Source of the DNA: Prolixibacteraceae bacterium
GTDB lineage: Bacteria > Bacteroidota > Bacteroidia > Bacteroidales > Prolixibacteraceae
Assembly: GCA_016931875.1 (NCBI GenBank)
Contig: JAFGDX010000529.1
Coordinates: 1 to 6,662, forward strand
Length of the DNA: 6,662 nt
Reading direction: 5' to 3'
Position 1 is the stretch's first letter. Each line of letters begins with the position of its first letter. The notes under the pieces were generated by a model that worked only from the letters and a program-made list of their open reading frames with translations, had not been told where the DNA came from and made no database searches. The translations under genes were made by a program, and so were the position numbers. Positions 1 through 6,189 of the stretch are shown piece after piece.

Positions 1-2709
1 CCCATTACAACAGCGCTGGGCGAAATTTACCAATATGTGGTTCGTGGTGAAAATTATTCTCTTACGGAATTGCGCGAGATTCAGGACTGGCTGATTGCCC
101 CGCAGTTAAAAGTGGTAAAAGGAGTAACCGAAATAAATTCATTTGGAGGATTTGTAAAACAATACAATGTTATTGTTCAACCGGGTCGTTTACGGATGTT
201 TGGCATTGGGATATCTGAAGTACTGGATGCCATTTCCAGCAACAACAGCGTTTCAGGAGGAAATTTTCTGGAACACAACGGCGAACAGTTTATCATTCGC
301 GGAGTGGGTCAAATCAACAGAATAGAGGATGTTGAAAATATAATCATCACCAATATTAACAACAAGCCGGTGTTTATGAAGGATGTAGCCAGTGTTGAAA
401 TGGGCACACAAATCCGGCAGGGCGGAGTTACCCAGGATGGCAACGGTGAAGTTGTTACCGGAATTGTTATGATGCTTCGCGGGGGAAACGGGAGAAAAGT
501 GATTGCGGCCATCGAAGAAAAAATCGATAATATCAACCCTAATTTGCCGGAGGGGGTTACCATTGAAAAATTTTACGATCAGTCGGATTTAATAGACCGA
601 ACCACCGGAACCATTTCAACCAATTTAATTGAAGGCGGATTTCTGGTTATTGCTGTGCTGTTGCTCTTGCTGGGTGAAATTTCAGGCGCCTTGATTGTTG
701 CTATGGTAATCCCGCTTTCAATGTTGTTTGCATTTATCGGGATGCGGGAGTTTGGGCTGGCGGCCAACCTCATGAGTTTGGGAGCCATCGACTTTGGAAT
801 GGTTGTGGACGGCTCGGTGGTAATGGTGGAAAACATCATTCACGGTCTTCAAAAAGAAAAAGGGAAGAATAAGGATGAAATTATCCGCAAGTCGGCACAA
901 CAGGTGGTCAGGCCAATTTTTTTCGGAGTTCTGATTATTTTGATGGTTTATGTGCCGATTATGACATTTAGCGGAATGGAGGGAATTTTGTTCCGGCCAA
1001 TGGCCATTACCGTTGCTGCCGCAGTTTTTGGTTCACTCCTGCTGGCGCTTGTTTTTGTTCCGGCCATTTCAGCCATTGTGTTCCGCAAAGGTGTTAAACC
1101 CAGGAAAAACTATCTGATTGATTTTTTAAAACCCAGGTATGCACGCTCCCTCGAAAAATATATGAACCGGAAATGGTTTGTTGTTTCGGTAGCCGGCGTT
1201 ATTTTTGCGGCTTCGGTATTTCTGATGTCGAAACTGGGTACCGAGTTTATCCCCGAACTGGATGAAGGATCAATTTTAATTGAACAGGTACGCATGCCCT
1301 CAGTAACTCTGGATGAATCGATAGAAAATGCCAACTGGCTGGCCGGGAAACTGATTCAGAATATTCCTGAAATTCAAACGGTTGTTCCAAAAACCGGCCG
1401 TTCTGATTTGGCCAACGACTGGATGGGCGTTCATCAGACGGATGTTTGGGTGGTACTGAAACCAACCGATGAGTGGCGAAAAGGAATGACAAAAGAAGAT
1501 ATTATTGCACAAATTGAACCCTATTTACAAACTGAACCGGGTCTGGCATACAATTTTACACAGCCGATTGCGATGCGTGTGGATGAGTTAACCAGCGGAG
1601 TAAAATCGGATTTGGCCGTAAAAATTTATGGCGAAGATTTGGATGTGCTCAGTCAGATTGGGGAGAATATTTTAGCCTTGCTCCCGCAGCTTGAAGGAAC
1701 TGATAATTTTTATGTGGAACAAACCGTTGGGCAACCTTATTTAACCGTTGAAATTGATCGCGAGGCTGTGGCTTCTTTTGGGTTAAATGTTGACGATGTG
1801 CAAAAAGTAATTGAAGCCGGAATTGGCGGGCAGGAGGTGAGCCAGCTTTATGAGGGGCAGCGGCGGTTTGGCATTACCGTGCGTTACCCTGAAAATATTC
1901 GCGACCAGTTGCATAAAATTCCCGATGTCCCGGTGCATCTTCCCAATGGAGATTATGTGCCGTTAAAACGGGTGGCAAAAATTGTTTTACAGGAAGGCCC
2001 GCGCGAAATTCAGCGTGAAAACGGCTGGCGAAGATTAATTGTCGGAATCAACATAAAAGATATCGATCTGGGAAGTTATGTGGCCGGCCTTCAAAATGAA
2101 ATTATGCAAAAAGCCGATGTTCCGGCCGGTTATTTTATTGAATACGGCGGAACATTTGAAAACCAGCGGCGAGCCATGCGACATCTTTTACTGGTGGTGC
2201 CGCTTTCCATTTTTATTATCATTGGTTTGTTGTACCTCAATTTTGGAAAAATGAAATACGCCATCCTTATTTTGCTGAATCTTCCGTTTGCCCTGTCAGG
2301 TGGAATTTTTCTCCTGTGGATTCGCGGAATGTACCTGTCGGTTTCAGCAAGTATCGGATTTGTGGCCTTGTTTGGGGTGGCGGTGTTAAATGGTATCGTT
2401 TTAATCGATCACATTAATGAACTTCGAAAAGAGAAAAAAGGGAATCTTAAAAACCTGATTGTTGAAGGAGCTGCCGATCGGTTACGCCCGGTTTTAATGA
2501 CCGCGCTTGTAGCCAGTCTGGGTTTTATCCCGATGGCGTTTAACACCGGCCCGGGTTCGGAAGTGCAACGCCCGCTGGCAACCGTGGTAATTGGCGGACT
2601 GATTACTTCCACCTTGCTAACGCTTATGGTTTTACCCATTGTTTATCACTGGGTTGAAAAACGGAAAGAGAAAAACAACAAACCGGCAACTGAAGTGGCC
2701 GAAAATTAG
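1..2709 (+). CDS. czcA: CzcA-type heavy-metal efflux RND transporter, 5'-truncated by window edge
   Basis: Inner-membrane proton-driven pump of the heavy-metal efflux (HME) RND family, expected to form a tripartite complex with a periplasmic adaptor and an outer-membrane channel and to expel divalent cations. The frame is open from base 1 (PITTALGEIYQYV, typical CzcA pore-domain sequence), so the first ATG at base 37 is internal and about 140 N-terminal residues, including TM1, lie outside; 902 codons are present of a usual ~1040. In window codon numbers, TM2-TM3 span about 209-248. TM4 carries DFGMVVDGSVVMVEN with D264, D270 and E277, matching the proton-relay D402/D408/E415 of Cupriavidus CzcA. 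The conserved GTEFIPELDEG lies at 413-423 and QPIAMRVDE at 521-529; TM8-TM12 span about 729-887. The TM4 motif favours Zn/Co/Cd/Ni-type pumps over CusA (Cu/Ag), which reads differently there; exact metal specificity is inference. The frame is intact, ending in TAG after a short charged tail. No partner gene is visible. Confidence 0.95.
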   Translation, partial: PITTALGEIYQYVVRGENYSLTELREIQDWLIAPQLKVVKGVTEINSFGGFVKQYNVIVQPGRLRMFGIGISEVLDAISSNNSVSGGNFLEHNGEQFIIRGVGQINRIEDVENIIITNINNKPVFMKDVASVEMGTQIRQGGVTQDGNGEVVTGIVMMLRGGNGRKVIAAIEEKIDNINPNLPEGVTIEKFYDQSDLIDRTTGTISTNLIEGGFLVIAVLLLLLGEISGALIVAMVIPLSMLFAFIGMREFGLAANLMSLGAIDFGMVVDGSVVMVENIIHGLQKEKGKNKDEIIRKSAQQVVRPIFFGVLIILMVYVPIMTFSGMEGILFRPMAITVAAAVFGSLLLALVFVPAISAIVFRKGVKPRKNYLIDFLKPRYARSLEKYMNRKWFVVSVAGVIFAASVFLMSKLGTEFIPELDEGSILIEQVRMPSVTLDESIENANWLAGKLIQNIPEIQTVVPKTGRSDLANDWMGVHQTDVWVVLKPTDEWRKGMTKEDIIAQIEPYLQTEPGLAYNFTQPIAMRVDELTSGVKSDLAVKIYGEDLDVLSQIGENILALLPQLEGTDNFYVEQTVGQPYLTVEIDREAVASFGLNVDDVQKVIEAGIGGQEVSQLYEGQRRFGITVRYPENIRDQLHKIPDVPVHLPNGDYVPLKRVAKIVLQEGPREIQRENGWRRLIVGINIKDIDLGSYVAGLQNEIMQKADVPAGYFIEYGGTFENQRRAMRHLLLVVPLSIFIIIGLLYLNFGKMKYAILILLNLPFALSGGIFLLWIRGMYLSVSASIGFVALFGVAVLNGIVLIDHINELRKEKKGNLKNLIVEGAADRLRPVLMTALVASLGFIPMAFNTGPGSEVQRPLATVVIGGLITSTLLTLMVLPIVYHWVEKRKEKNNKPATEVAEN

Positions 2710-2822
2710 AAAATTGGCAAACAGGGGAATGCCATCATTTGCTGATAAAAGTTGGGTTGAATACCCGGAATTATCATCTATTTTTGCCAGTTAGGTTCAA
2801 GTTTGATACTAAAAACTATCCG

Positions 2823-2830
2823 TTTTCGTT
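2823..2830 (+). repeat. First copy of intergenic octamer TTTTCGTT
   Basis: TTTTCGTT lies about 115 bases after the czcA stop, followed by CCGCTGAAAA so that TTTTC and GAAAA face each other across nine bases. The same octamer occurs at 2983-2990 and 6043-6050; I did not notice it inside the three genes. It has no TANN element in promoter position here, so if functional it would be a protein-binding half-site rather than part of a promoter. AT-rich composition makes chance recurrence quite possible. Confidence 0.2.
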
Positions 2831-2977
2831 TCCGCTGAAAATTGTTCTGCCAAGCAGTAGTTTGCAACTGTATGAGTTTTATTTTGAGACCAAACAATGT
2901 TGCTTGTGAACAATTTGATAGTTAATTGATTTTTGAATTTTTAAGTTCTTTTTCAGAACGAAGTCAAACGCAAGAAA

Positions 2978-2990
2978 TATAATTTTCGTT
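2978..2990 (+). promoter_or_regulatory. Possible promoter -7/-10 element of the regulator gene
   Basis: TATAATTTTCGTT begins 97 bases before the TTG start of the regulator. It contains a perfect TATAAT (2978-2983); read as TA-AT-TTTC (2980-2987) it is one base from the Bacteroidota -7 consensus TAnnTTTG. I find no good TTTG/TTG element 19-21 bases upstream and no TTGACA, so only half of a promoter is supported. It also contains the second copy of the TTTTCGTT octamer. Confidence 0.28.
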
Positions 2991-2998
2991 AACTCTTT

Positions 2999-3028
2999 CA
3001 GGAATTAGGTTTTCCAGTAATTTTTTTT
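2999..3028 (+). terminator. Weak hairpin followed by T8 in the regulator leader
   Basis: GGAA (3001-3004) pairs with TTCC (3012-3015) over a 7-base loop; an outer C2999-G3017 pair lies beyond an A-A mismatch. Five bases later comes a run of eight T (3021-3028). The order hairpin then T-tract is that of an intrinsic terminator, but a 4-5 bp stem is weak. It could be the late end of the czcA transcript, or an attenuator if transcription of the regulator gene starts near 2990. It could equally be chance in AT-rich DNA. Confidence 0.2.
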
Positions 3029-3054
3029 CATTCAATATTTATATTTATTTTACT

Positions 3055-3078
3055 ATGAATATTTTAATTATTAATTGA
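3055..3078 (+). other. Seven-codon ATG mini-ORF overlapping the regulator start
   Basis: ATG at 3055 opens a frame reading MNILIIN and stops at TGA 3076-3078. That stop shares bases with the TTG start of the regulator in a TTGA overlap, the arrangement seen in translationally coupled genes. No Shine-Dalgarno sequence precedes the ATG, and the surrounding AT-rich DNA yields such short frames easily. It may be a leader peptide, a chance frame, or the true start of the regulator if an indel is present between 3055 and 3075. Confidence 0.2.
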
Positions 3079-5948
3079 AGCACGTAATAGTAAATATCAT
3101 TTGTTTTTTGATTCCGTTTTTATCTTTTAGTCAGGTTCAGACTATTGGAATACCGGGGATACATAATTTTTCCAAATCGGAGTATAACGGCGGTACACAA
3201 AACTGGGGCATTGCACAGGATGATAAGGGCTTTATTTATTTTGCGAATAATGACGGGCTGCTGCAATATGACGGGTTGCAATGGGATATTATTGAAATAT
3301 CCTCCAATTCTCCAGTCAGATCGGTGCTGGTTGATTCAAAAAACCGTGTTTTTGTCGGTCTGATTAATGATTTTGGAATAATTGAGCACAATCCGCCCGG
3401 TATGCCTCGTTTTCGAAGTCTCAGAAATTTACTGCCCAAAGATTTTGCTGACTTTGATGATGTGTGGCGAATCTTTGAAATTCCGGAAGGGGTTGTTTTT
3501 CAGTGTTATGATTATGCCTTTCTTTTCAAAGATGATAATTTGGATATACTAACTCCAAATCAAAGATTCCATTTTTCATTTCAGGTCAGAAACAGATTGT
3601 TTTTTCACGAACCCGGAATCGGCCTCTTTGAATTCAGAGAAGGAAAACTTGAATTTCTTAACTGGTCGGGACAATTGAAAAATAAAGAGGTTAGTATAAT
3701 GCTGGAAGCGGATGATAACGGTATTCTTATCGGAACATCAGGCGAGGGAATTTATTATCTGACAAACGGGAAACTGGAAAAATGGGAAACTCCGGTAAGC
3801 GCCTGGATTCAGAGAAATAAATTATACAGTGCAACCAGGATTCTGGATGATTACTATGCTTTTGGAACCATTGTAAACGGCATTGTTATAGCCGATAAAA
3901 ATGGAAATATTGTGCAATCAATTAGTAGGAATGAGGGACTTCAAAACAACACGGTACTAAGCATTTTTTCTGATAAAGACCGGAACTTATGGCTTGGGCT
4001 GGATAATGGAATAGATTTTATAGGAGTGAATTCTCCAATAAGTTATATTACTGATGCCGAGGATATAGGTACAGGATATTGTTGCCAGGTTTTTAGCAAA
4101 AATCTTTATCTGGGAACCAATCAGGGACTGTATGTCAAACCATATGGATATGAGTATAACAACAAACCTTTTCAACTGGTGGAAAATACGGTTGGGCAGG
4201 TTTGGTCTCTGGCTGTTTTTGACGGCCAGTTAATATGCGGTCACAATACAGGAACATATATTGTGAACGGAAAAACGGCCGAAAAAATCAGCGATGTTGA
4301 GGGCGTGTGGAAATATATCCAGCTAAAAAACCATCCCGGCTATTTGCTTGGAGGGCATTATAATGGTCTGATGCTTCTCAGAAAAGGACAAAAAGGATGG
4401 GAGTTTTATAAAAAATTAACAGGATTCCAGGAATCCAGCCGTTACCTGTATCAGGATGAACATGGGGCGATTTGGATCAGCCACGGAGGGAAAGGGGTGT
4501 TCCGGGTAGTTTTAAATGAAGAGCCTGACAGTATAATGGGATTTACACTTTTTTCTCAGAAGGATGGACTTCCCTCTGATAAAGGAAACATCATTTTCCG
4601 TTTAAATAATCAATTGTACGTTTCTACGGAAAATAAAATTTATTCGTATGATGCTCCTGAAAATTCTTTTGTTTTGGCAGACGAGGTAAATGAACTTTTA
4701 ATGGTGGAAGATCGCATTAAAACGCTGAAACAGGATGATAAAGGCAATATATGGTATATTTCAGGCAAAGAATCAGGGGTTTTACGACTGAATGAAGACC
4801 TGACATATACACGCATTACATCCCCTTTTGAAATTTTAAACGGCGAATATGTGAACGAATTTGAGTTTATTTATCCTTATGATGAAAACAACTTGTTTAT
4901 AGGTATTTATGATGGTTTTGCGCATTATTCATCCCAATATTTAAAATCGTATTCAAAGCCCTTTAAAACCTTGATCACTAAAGTGGAAATCCCTTATTTG
5001 GATTCAATGTTATATCTGAATCGTTTTGTGTCTGATTCATCCTACGTTTTTCCCTTTTACAAAAATGAATTCCGGATTCACTACACAGCACTGTTTTTTG
5101 AAAATTTTGGACAAATGAAATTTAGTTATTATCTGGAAAATTACTCCGACGAGTGGTCAAACTGGTCGGTAGATAGTTACAAGGATTTCACCAATCTGCA
5201 CGAAGGCGATTATGTTTTTAAACTAAAGGCAAAAAATATTTATGGTGCAGAAAGTGAAATTTCCGAATTTCATTTTAAGATTACCCCACCCAGGCACAGG
5301 TCCGTCACTGCCTATTATATTTATTTCTTTTTTATGGCGCTTCTTGTATTTTTGTTGGTTAAATTTCTGCTTTACAGAATTGAATTATCGAAAGCCAAAC
5401 AAAGAATAATGCATCAAAATGAACTTCAGCGTCAGGAAGAAGAATTCCAGCATGAAGCTCTGATTGCAGAAAAGGAAATCATCCGGTTAAGAAATGAAAA
5501 ATTAAGAGCGGAAAAAATGCACCTCGATAAAGAACTGGCCAACCAAACCATGAATATCCTCCAAAAAAATAAGTTGCTGATGAAGTTGAATGAAGAACTG
5601 CAGCGTATTCAAAATTCAACCGAAGACTCTTCGGTGATTACCCGGCTGGTTCTCATAAAAAAAAGGATTAAAAGAGAATTGGACAATAAACAACAAAATC
5701 AACTTTTTGAAACCTATTTTGAAGAGGTTCATGCTGATTTTTTTAAGAGACTAAAAGATCAATTCCCTCTGCTTTCACCTAACGATTTGCGGTTATGCGC
5801 TTATATTCGGATGAATATTCCGACAAAAGAAATTGCCACACTATTAAATATTTCGTCTCGGGGAGTTGAAATTCATCGCTATCGTTTGCGGAAAAAAATG
5901 AATTTGCCCCGTGAAGTTAATCTCATAACATTCCTTTCCGGTATTTAG
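3075..5948 (+). CDS. SusR-like transmembrane regulator: double propeller, Y_Y_Y domain, LuxR-type HTH
   Basis: Probable one-component membrane-spanning transcription regulator sensing a periplasmic ligand, likely a glycan fragment, and controlling the susC-type genes downstream. Residues 1-19 form a signal peptide (KHVIVNIICFLIPF core). About 14 propeller repeats follow between 48 and 620, for example QDDKGFIYFANNDG (48-61), SDKDRNLWLGLDNG (299-312) and QDDKGNIWYISG (553-564), enough for two seven-bladed propellers. A Y_Y_Y domain covers about 660-738 (SYYLENYSDEW 684-694). One membrane helix (744-767) ends in YRIELSKAK. A charged coiled coil spans about 768-847. The C-terminus (899-945) is a LuxR/GerE-type HTH: LLSPNDLRLC, IPTKEIATLLNIS, RGVEIHRYRLRKK. 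No histidine-kinase or receiver domain is present, unlike hybrid two-component systems with the same sensor part. The start is TTG: TAA lies immediately upstream in frame, and the next internal Met (about residue 110) would lose the signal peptide. The gene looks more AT-rich than czcA. Fold is well supported; ligand and targets are inference. Confidence 0.93.
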   Translation: MKHVIVNIICFLIPFLSFSQVQTIGIPGIHNFSKSEYNGGTQNWGIAQDDKGFIYFANNDGLLQYDGLQWDIIEISSNSPVRSVLVDSKNRVFVGLINDFGIIEHNPPGMPRFRSLRNLLPKDFADFDDVWRIFEIPEGVVFQCYDYAFLFKDDNLDILTPNQRFHFSFQVRNRLFFHEPGIGLFEFREGKLEFLNWSGQLKNKEVSIMLEADDNGILIGTSGEGIYYLTNGKLEKWETPVSAWIQRNKLYSATRILDDYYAFGTIVNGIVIADKNGNIVQSISRNEGLQNNTVLSIFSDKDRNLWLGLDNGIDFIGVNSPISYITDAEDIGTGYCCQVFSKNLYLGTNQGLYVKPYGYEYNNKPFQLVENTVGQVWSLAVFDGQLICGHNTGTYIVNGKTAEKISDVEGVWKYIQLKNHPGYLLGGHYNGLMLLRKGQKGWEFYKKLTGFQESSRYLYQDEHGAIWISHGGKGVFRVVLNEEPDSIMGFTLFSQKDGLPSDKGNIIFRLNNQLYVSTENKIYSYDAPENSFVLADEVNELLMVEDRIKTLKQDDKGNIWYISGKESGVLRLNEDLTYTRITSPFEILNGEYVNEFEFIYPYDENNLFIGIYDGFAHYSSQYLKSYSKPFKTLITKVEIPYLDSMLYLNRFVSDSSYVFPFYKNEFRIHYTALFFENFGQMKFSYYLENYSDEWSNWSVDSYKDFTNLHEGDYVFKLKAKNIYGAESEISEFHFKITPPRHRSVTAYYIYFFFMALLVFLLVKFLLYRIELSKAKQRIMHQNELQRQEEEFQHEALIAEKEIIRLRNEKLRAEKMHLDKELANQTMNILQKNKLLMKLNEELQRIQNSTEDSSVITRLVLIKKRIKRELDNKQQNQLFETYFEEVHADFFKRLKDQFPLLSPNDLRLCAYIRMNIPTKEIATLLNISSRGVEIHRYRLRKKMNLPREVNLITFLSGI

Positions 5949-5966
5949 ACCCAGACACGCAGGTTC

Positions 5967-5995
5967 AAAAAAAACTACTCCGTAAGTTTTTCGGA
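5967..5995. terminator. Possible weak terminator after the regulator gene
   Basis: Starting 18 bases after the regulator stop, A8 (5967-5974) is followed by two mutually exclusive stems: AAAAACT (5970-5976) with AGTTTTT (5985-5991) over 8 bases, and TCCG (5979-5982) with CGGA (5992-5995) over 9 bases. On the + strand the T-run lies inside the stem, not clearly after it. On the - strand TCCG/CGGA is followed by GTAG and eight T, a better terminator order, although no minus-strand gene is visible. Both stems are weak. Confidence 0.25.
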
Positions 5996-6006
5996 AATAA
6001 ATAAAA

Positions 6007-6030
6007 ACAAACCCATAAATAGATGTTTGT
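6007..6030. repeat. Inverted repeat ACAAAC-N12-GTTTGT upstream of susC
   Basis: Perfect 6-base arms, ACAAAC (6007-6012) and GTTTGT (6025-6030), are separated by 12 bases, so the arm centres are 18 bases apart. No T-tract follows, so it is not a terminator. The dyad lies 160-183 bases before the susC start and immediately upstream of the TATATTTTCGTT stretch, a position possible for an activator operator. A 6-base arm pair in AT-rich DNA can arise by chance. Confidence 0.3.
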
Positions 6031-6038
6031 CAATGATT

Positions 6039-6050
6039 TATATTTTCGTT
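6039..6050 (+). promoter_or_regulatory. TATATTTTCGTT element upstream of susC
   Basis: TA-TT-TTCG (6041-6048) is one mismatch from the Bacteroidota -7 consensus TAnnTTTG, and ATTTTCGTT (6042-6050) is identical to 2982-2990 upstream of the regulator. The nearest upstream TTTG (6026-6029) is only 11 bases away, too close for a standard -33 element. It is either a half promoter, a shared regulator-binding site, or coincidence. Confidence 0.22.
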
Positions 6051-6088
6051 GATGTGTTTTTGATGTAATGAGATTTTATGTCAGGTAG

Positions 6089-6112
6089 TAAAAATGCAGG
6101 GGTAACATTTTA
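6089..6112. repeat. Imperfect inverted repeat TAAAAATG / CATTTTA
   Basis: TAAAAATG (6089-6096) faces CATTTTA (6106-6112) across the G-rich loop CAGGGGTAA, giving a seven-pair stem with one bulged A. It lies about 80 bases before the susC start and could form in the leader RNA or act as a DNA site. The right arm overlaps the second copy of the ATTTTATG direct repeat (6107-6114). It is weak, AT-only apart from one pair, and unsupported by any second instance. Confidence 0.18.
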
Positions 6113-6189
6113 TGAACTCTTTATTAAATGTGTGAGATTCGGGTGTTAAAACAGAGACGAATGTATTAATAGTCAAATCTAAAAGATCT

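Larger units (their letters stand above)
2710..3074. other. Intergenic region between czcA and the regulator gene
   Basis: 365 bases without a supportable gene. The first ~180 bases are mixed in composition, with only short weak hairpins (TGGCA 2715-2719 with TGCCA 2730-2734; TTTTC 2823-2827 with GAAAA 2837-2841). From about 2910 the DNA becomes very AT-rich. It contains GTTCT-TTTTC-AGAAC (2945-2959, a perfect 5-bp stem), AACGAA (2957-2962) facing TTCGTT (2985-2990), a TATAAT hexamer, a hairpin followed by eight T, and the mini-ORF before the regulator. It probably holds the end of the czcA transcript and the promoter of the regulator gene, but neither is certain. No tRNA, CRISPR or insertion-sequence end was seen. 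Confidence 0.8.
5949..6189. other. Intergenic region upstream of susC
   Basis: 241 bases with no supportable gene, presumed to hold the 3' end of the regulator transcript and the control region of the susC-type operon. It contains an A8 run followed by two overlapping small stems (5967-5995), the ACAAAC/GTTTGT inverted repeat (6007-6030), a TATATTTTCGTT stretch (6039-6050), a direct repeat of ATTTTATG (6073-6080 and 6107-6114), and a bulged inverted repeat around 6089-6112. I found no matched -33/-7 promoter pair, so the transcription start is not placed. The region just before the ATG is A-rich, as is usual in this phylum, with no Shine-Dalgarno sequence. Confidence 0.75.

Noticed and set aside
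309..900. Minus-strand open frames of 60-86 codons inside czcA
   Set aside because: They lie opposite strongly conserved pump sequence (pore domain and TM2-TM4), show no family resemblance, and are shadows of the real frame.
1..2709. A functional link between the metal pump and the susC-type locus
   Set aside because: A 365-base gap with possible termination and promoter signals separates them, composition differs, and no shared function is visible; adjacency alone is not evidence.
2715..2742. Hairpins directly after czcA (TGGCA/TGCCA, or GCAAA/TTTGC)
   Set aside because: Stems are only five base pairs with 10-16 base loops, they compete with each other, and no T-tract follows, so a terminator call is not supported.
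2729..2794. Possible 21-residue ORF beginning MPSFADKSWVEYPE after czcA
   Set aside because: The G-rich stretch lies only one or two bases before the ATG, too close for a ribosome binding site. The peptide has no recognisable family, and a frame of this size is expected by chance.
3145..3363. Second + strand frame of 72 codons inside the regulator gene
   Set aside because: It overlaps clearly conserved propeller sequence in the main frame, and its own translation has no recognisable domain.
6026..6048. TTTG (6026-6029) plus TATTTTCG (6041-6048) as a complete Bacteroidota promoter for susC
   Set aside because: The spacing is 11 bases instead of about 19-21, and the -7 element has a mismatch; only the downstream half is kept as a weak candidate.
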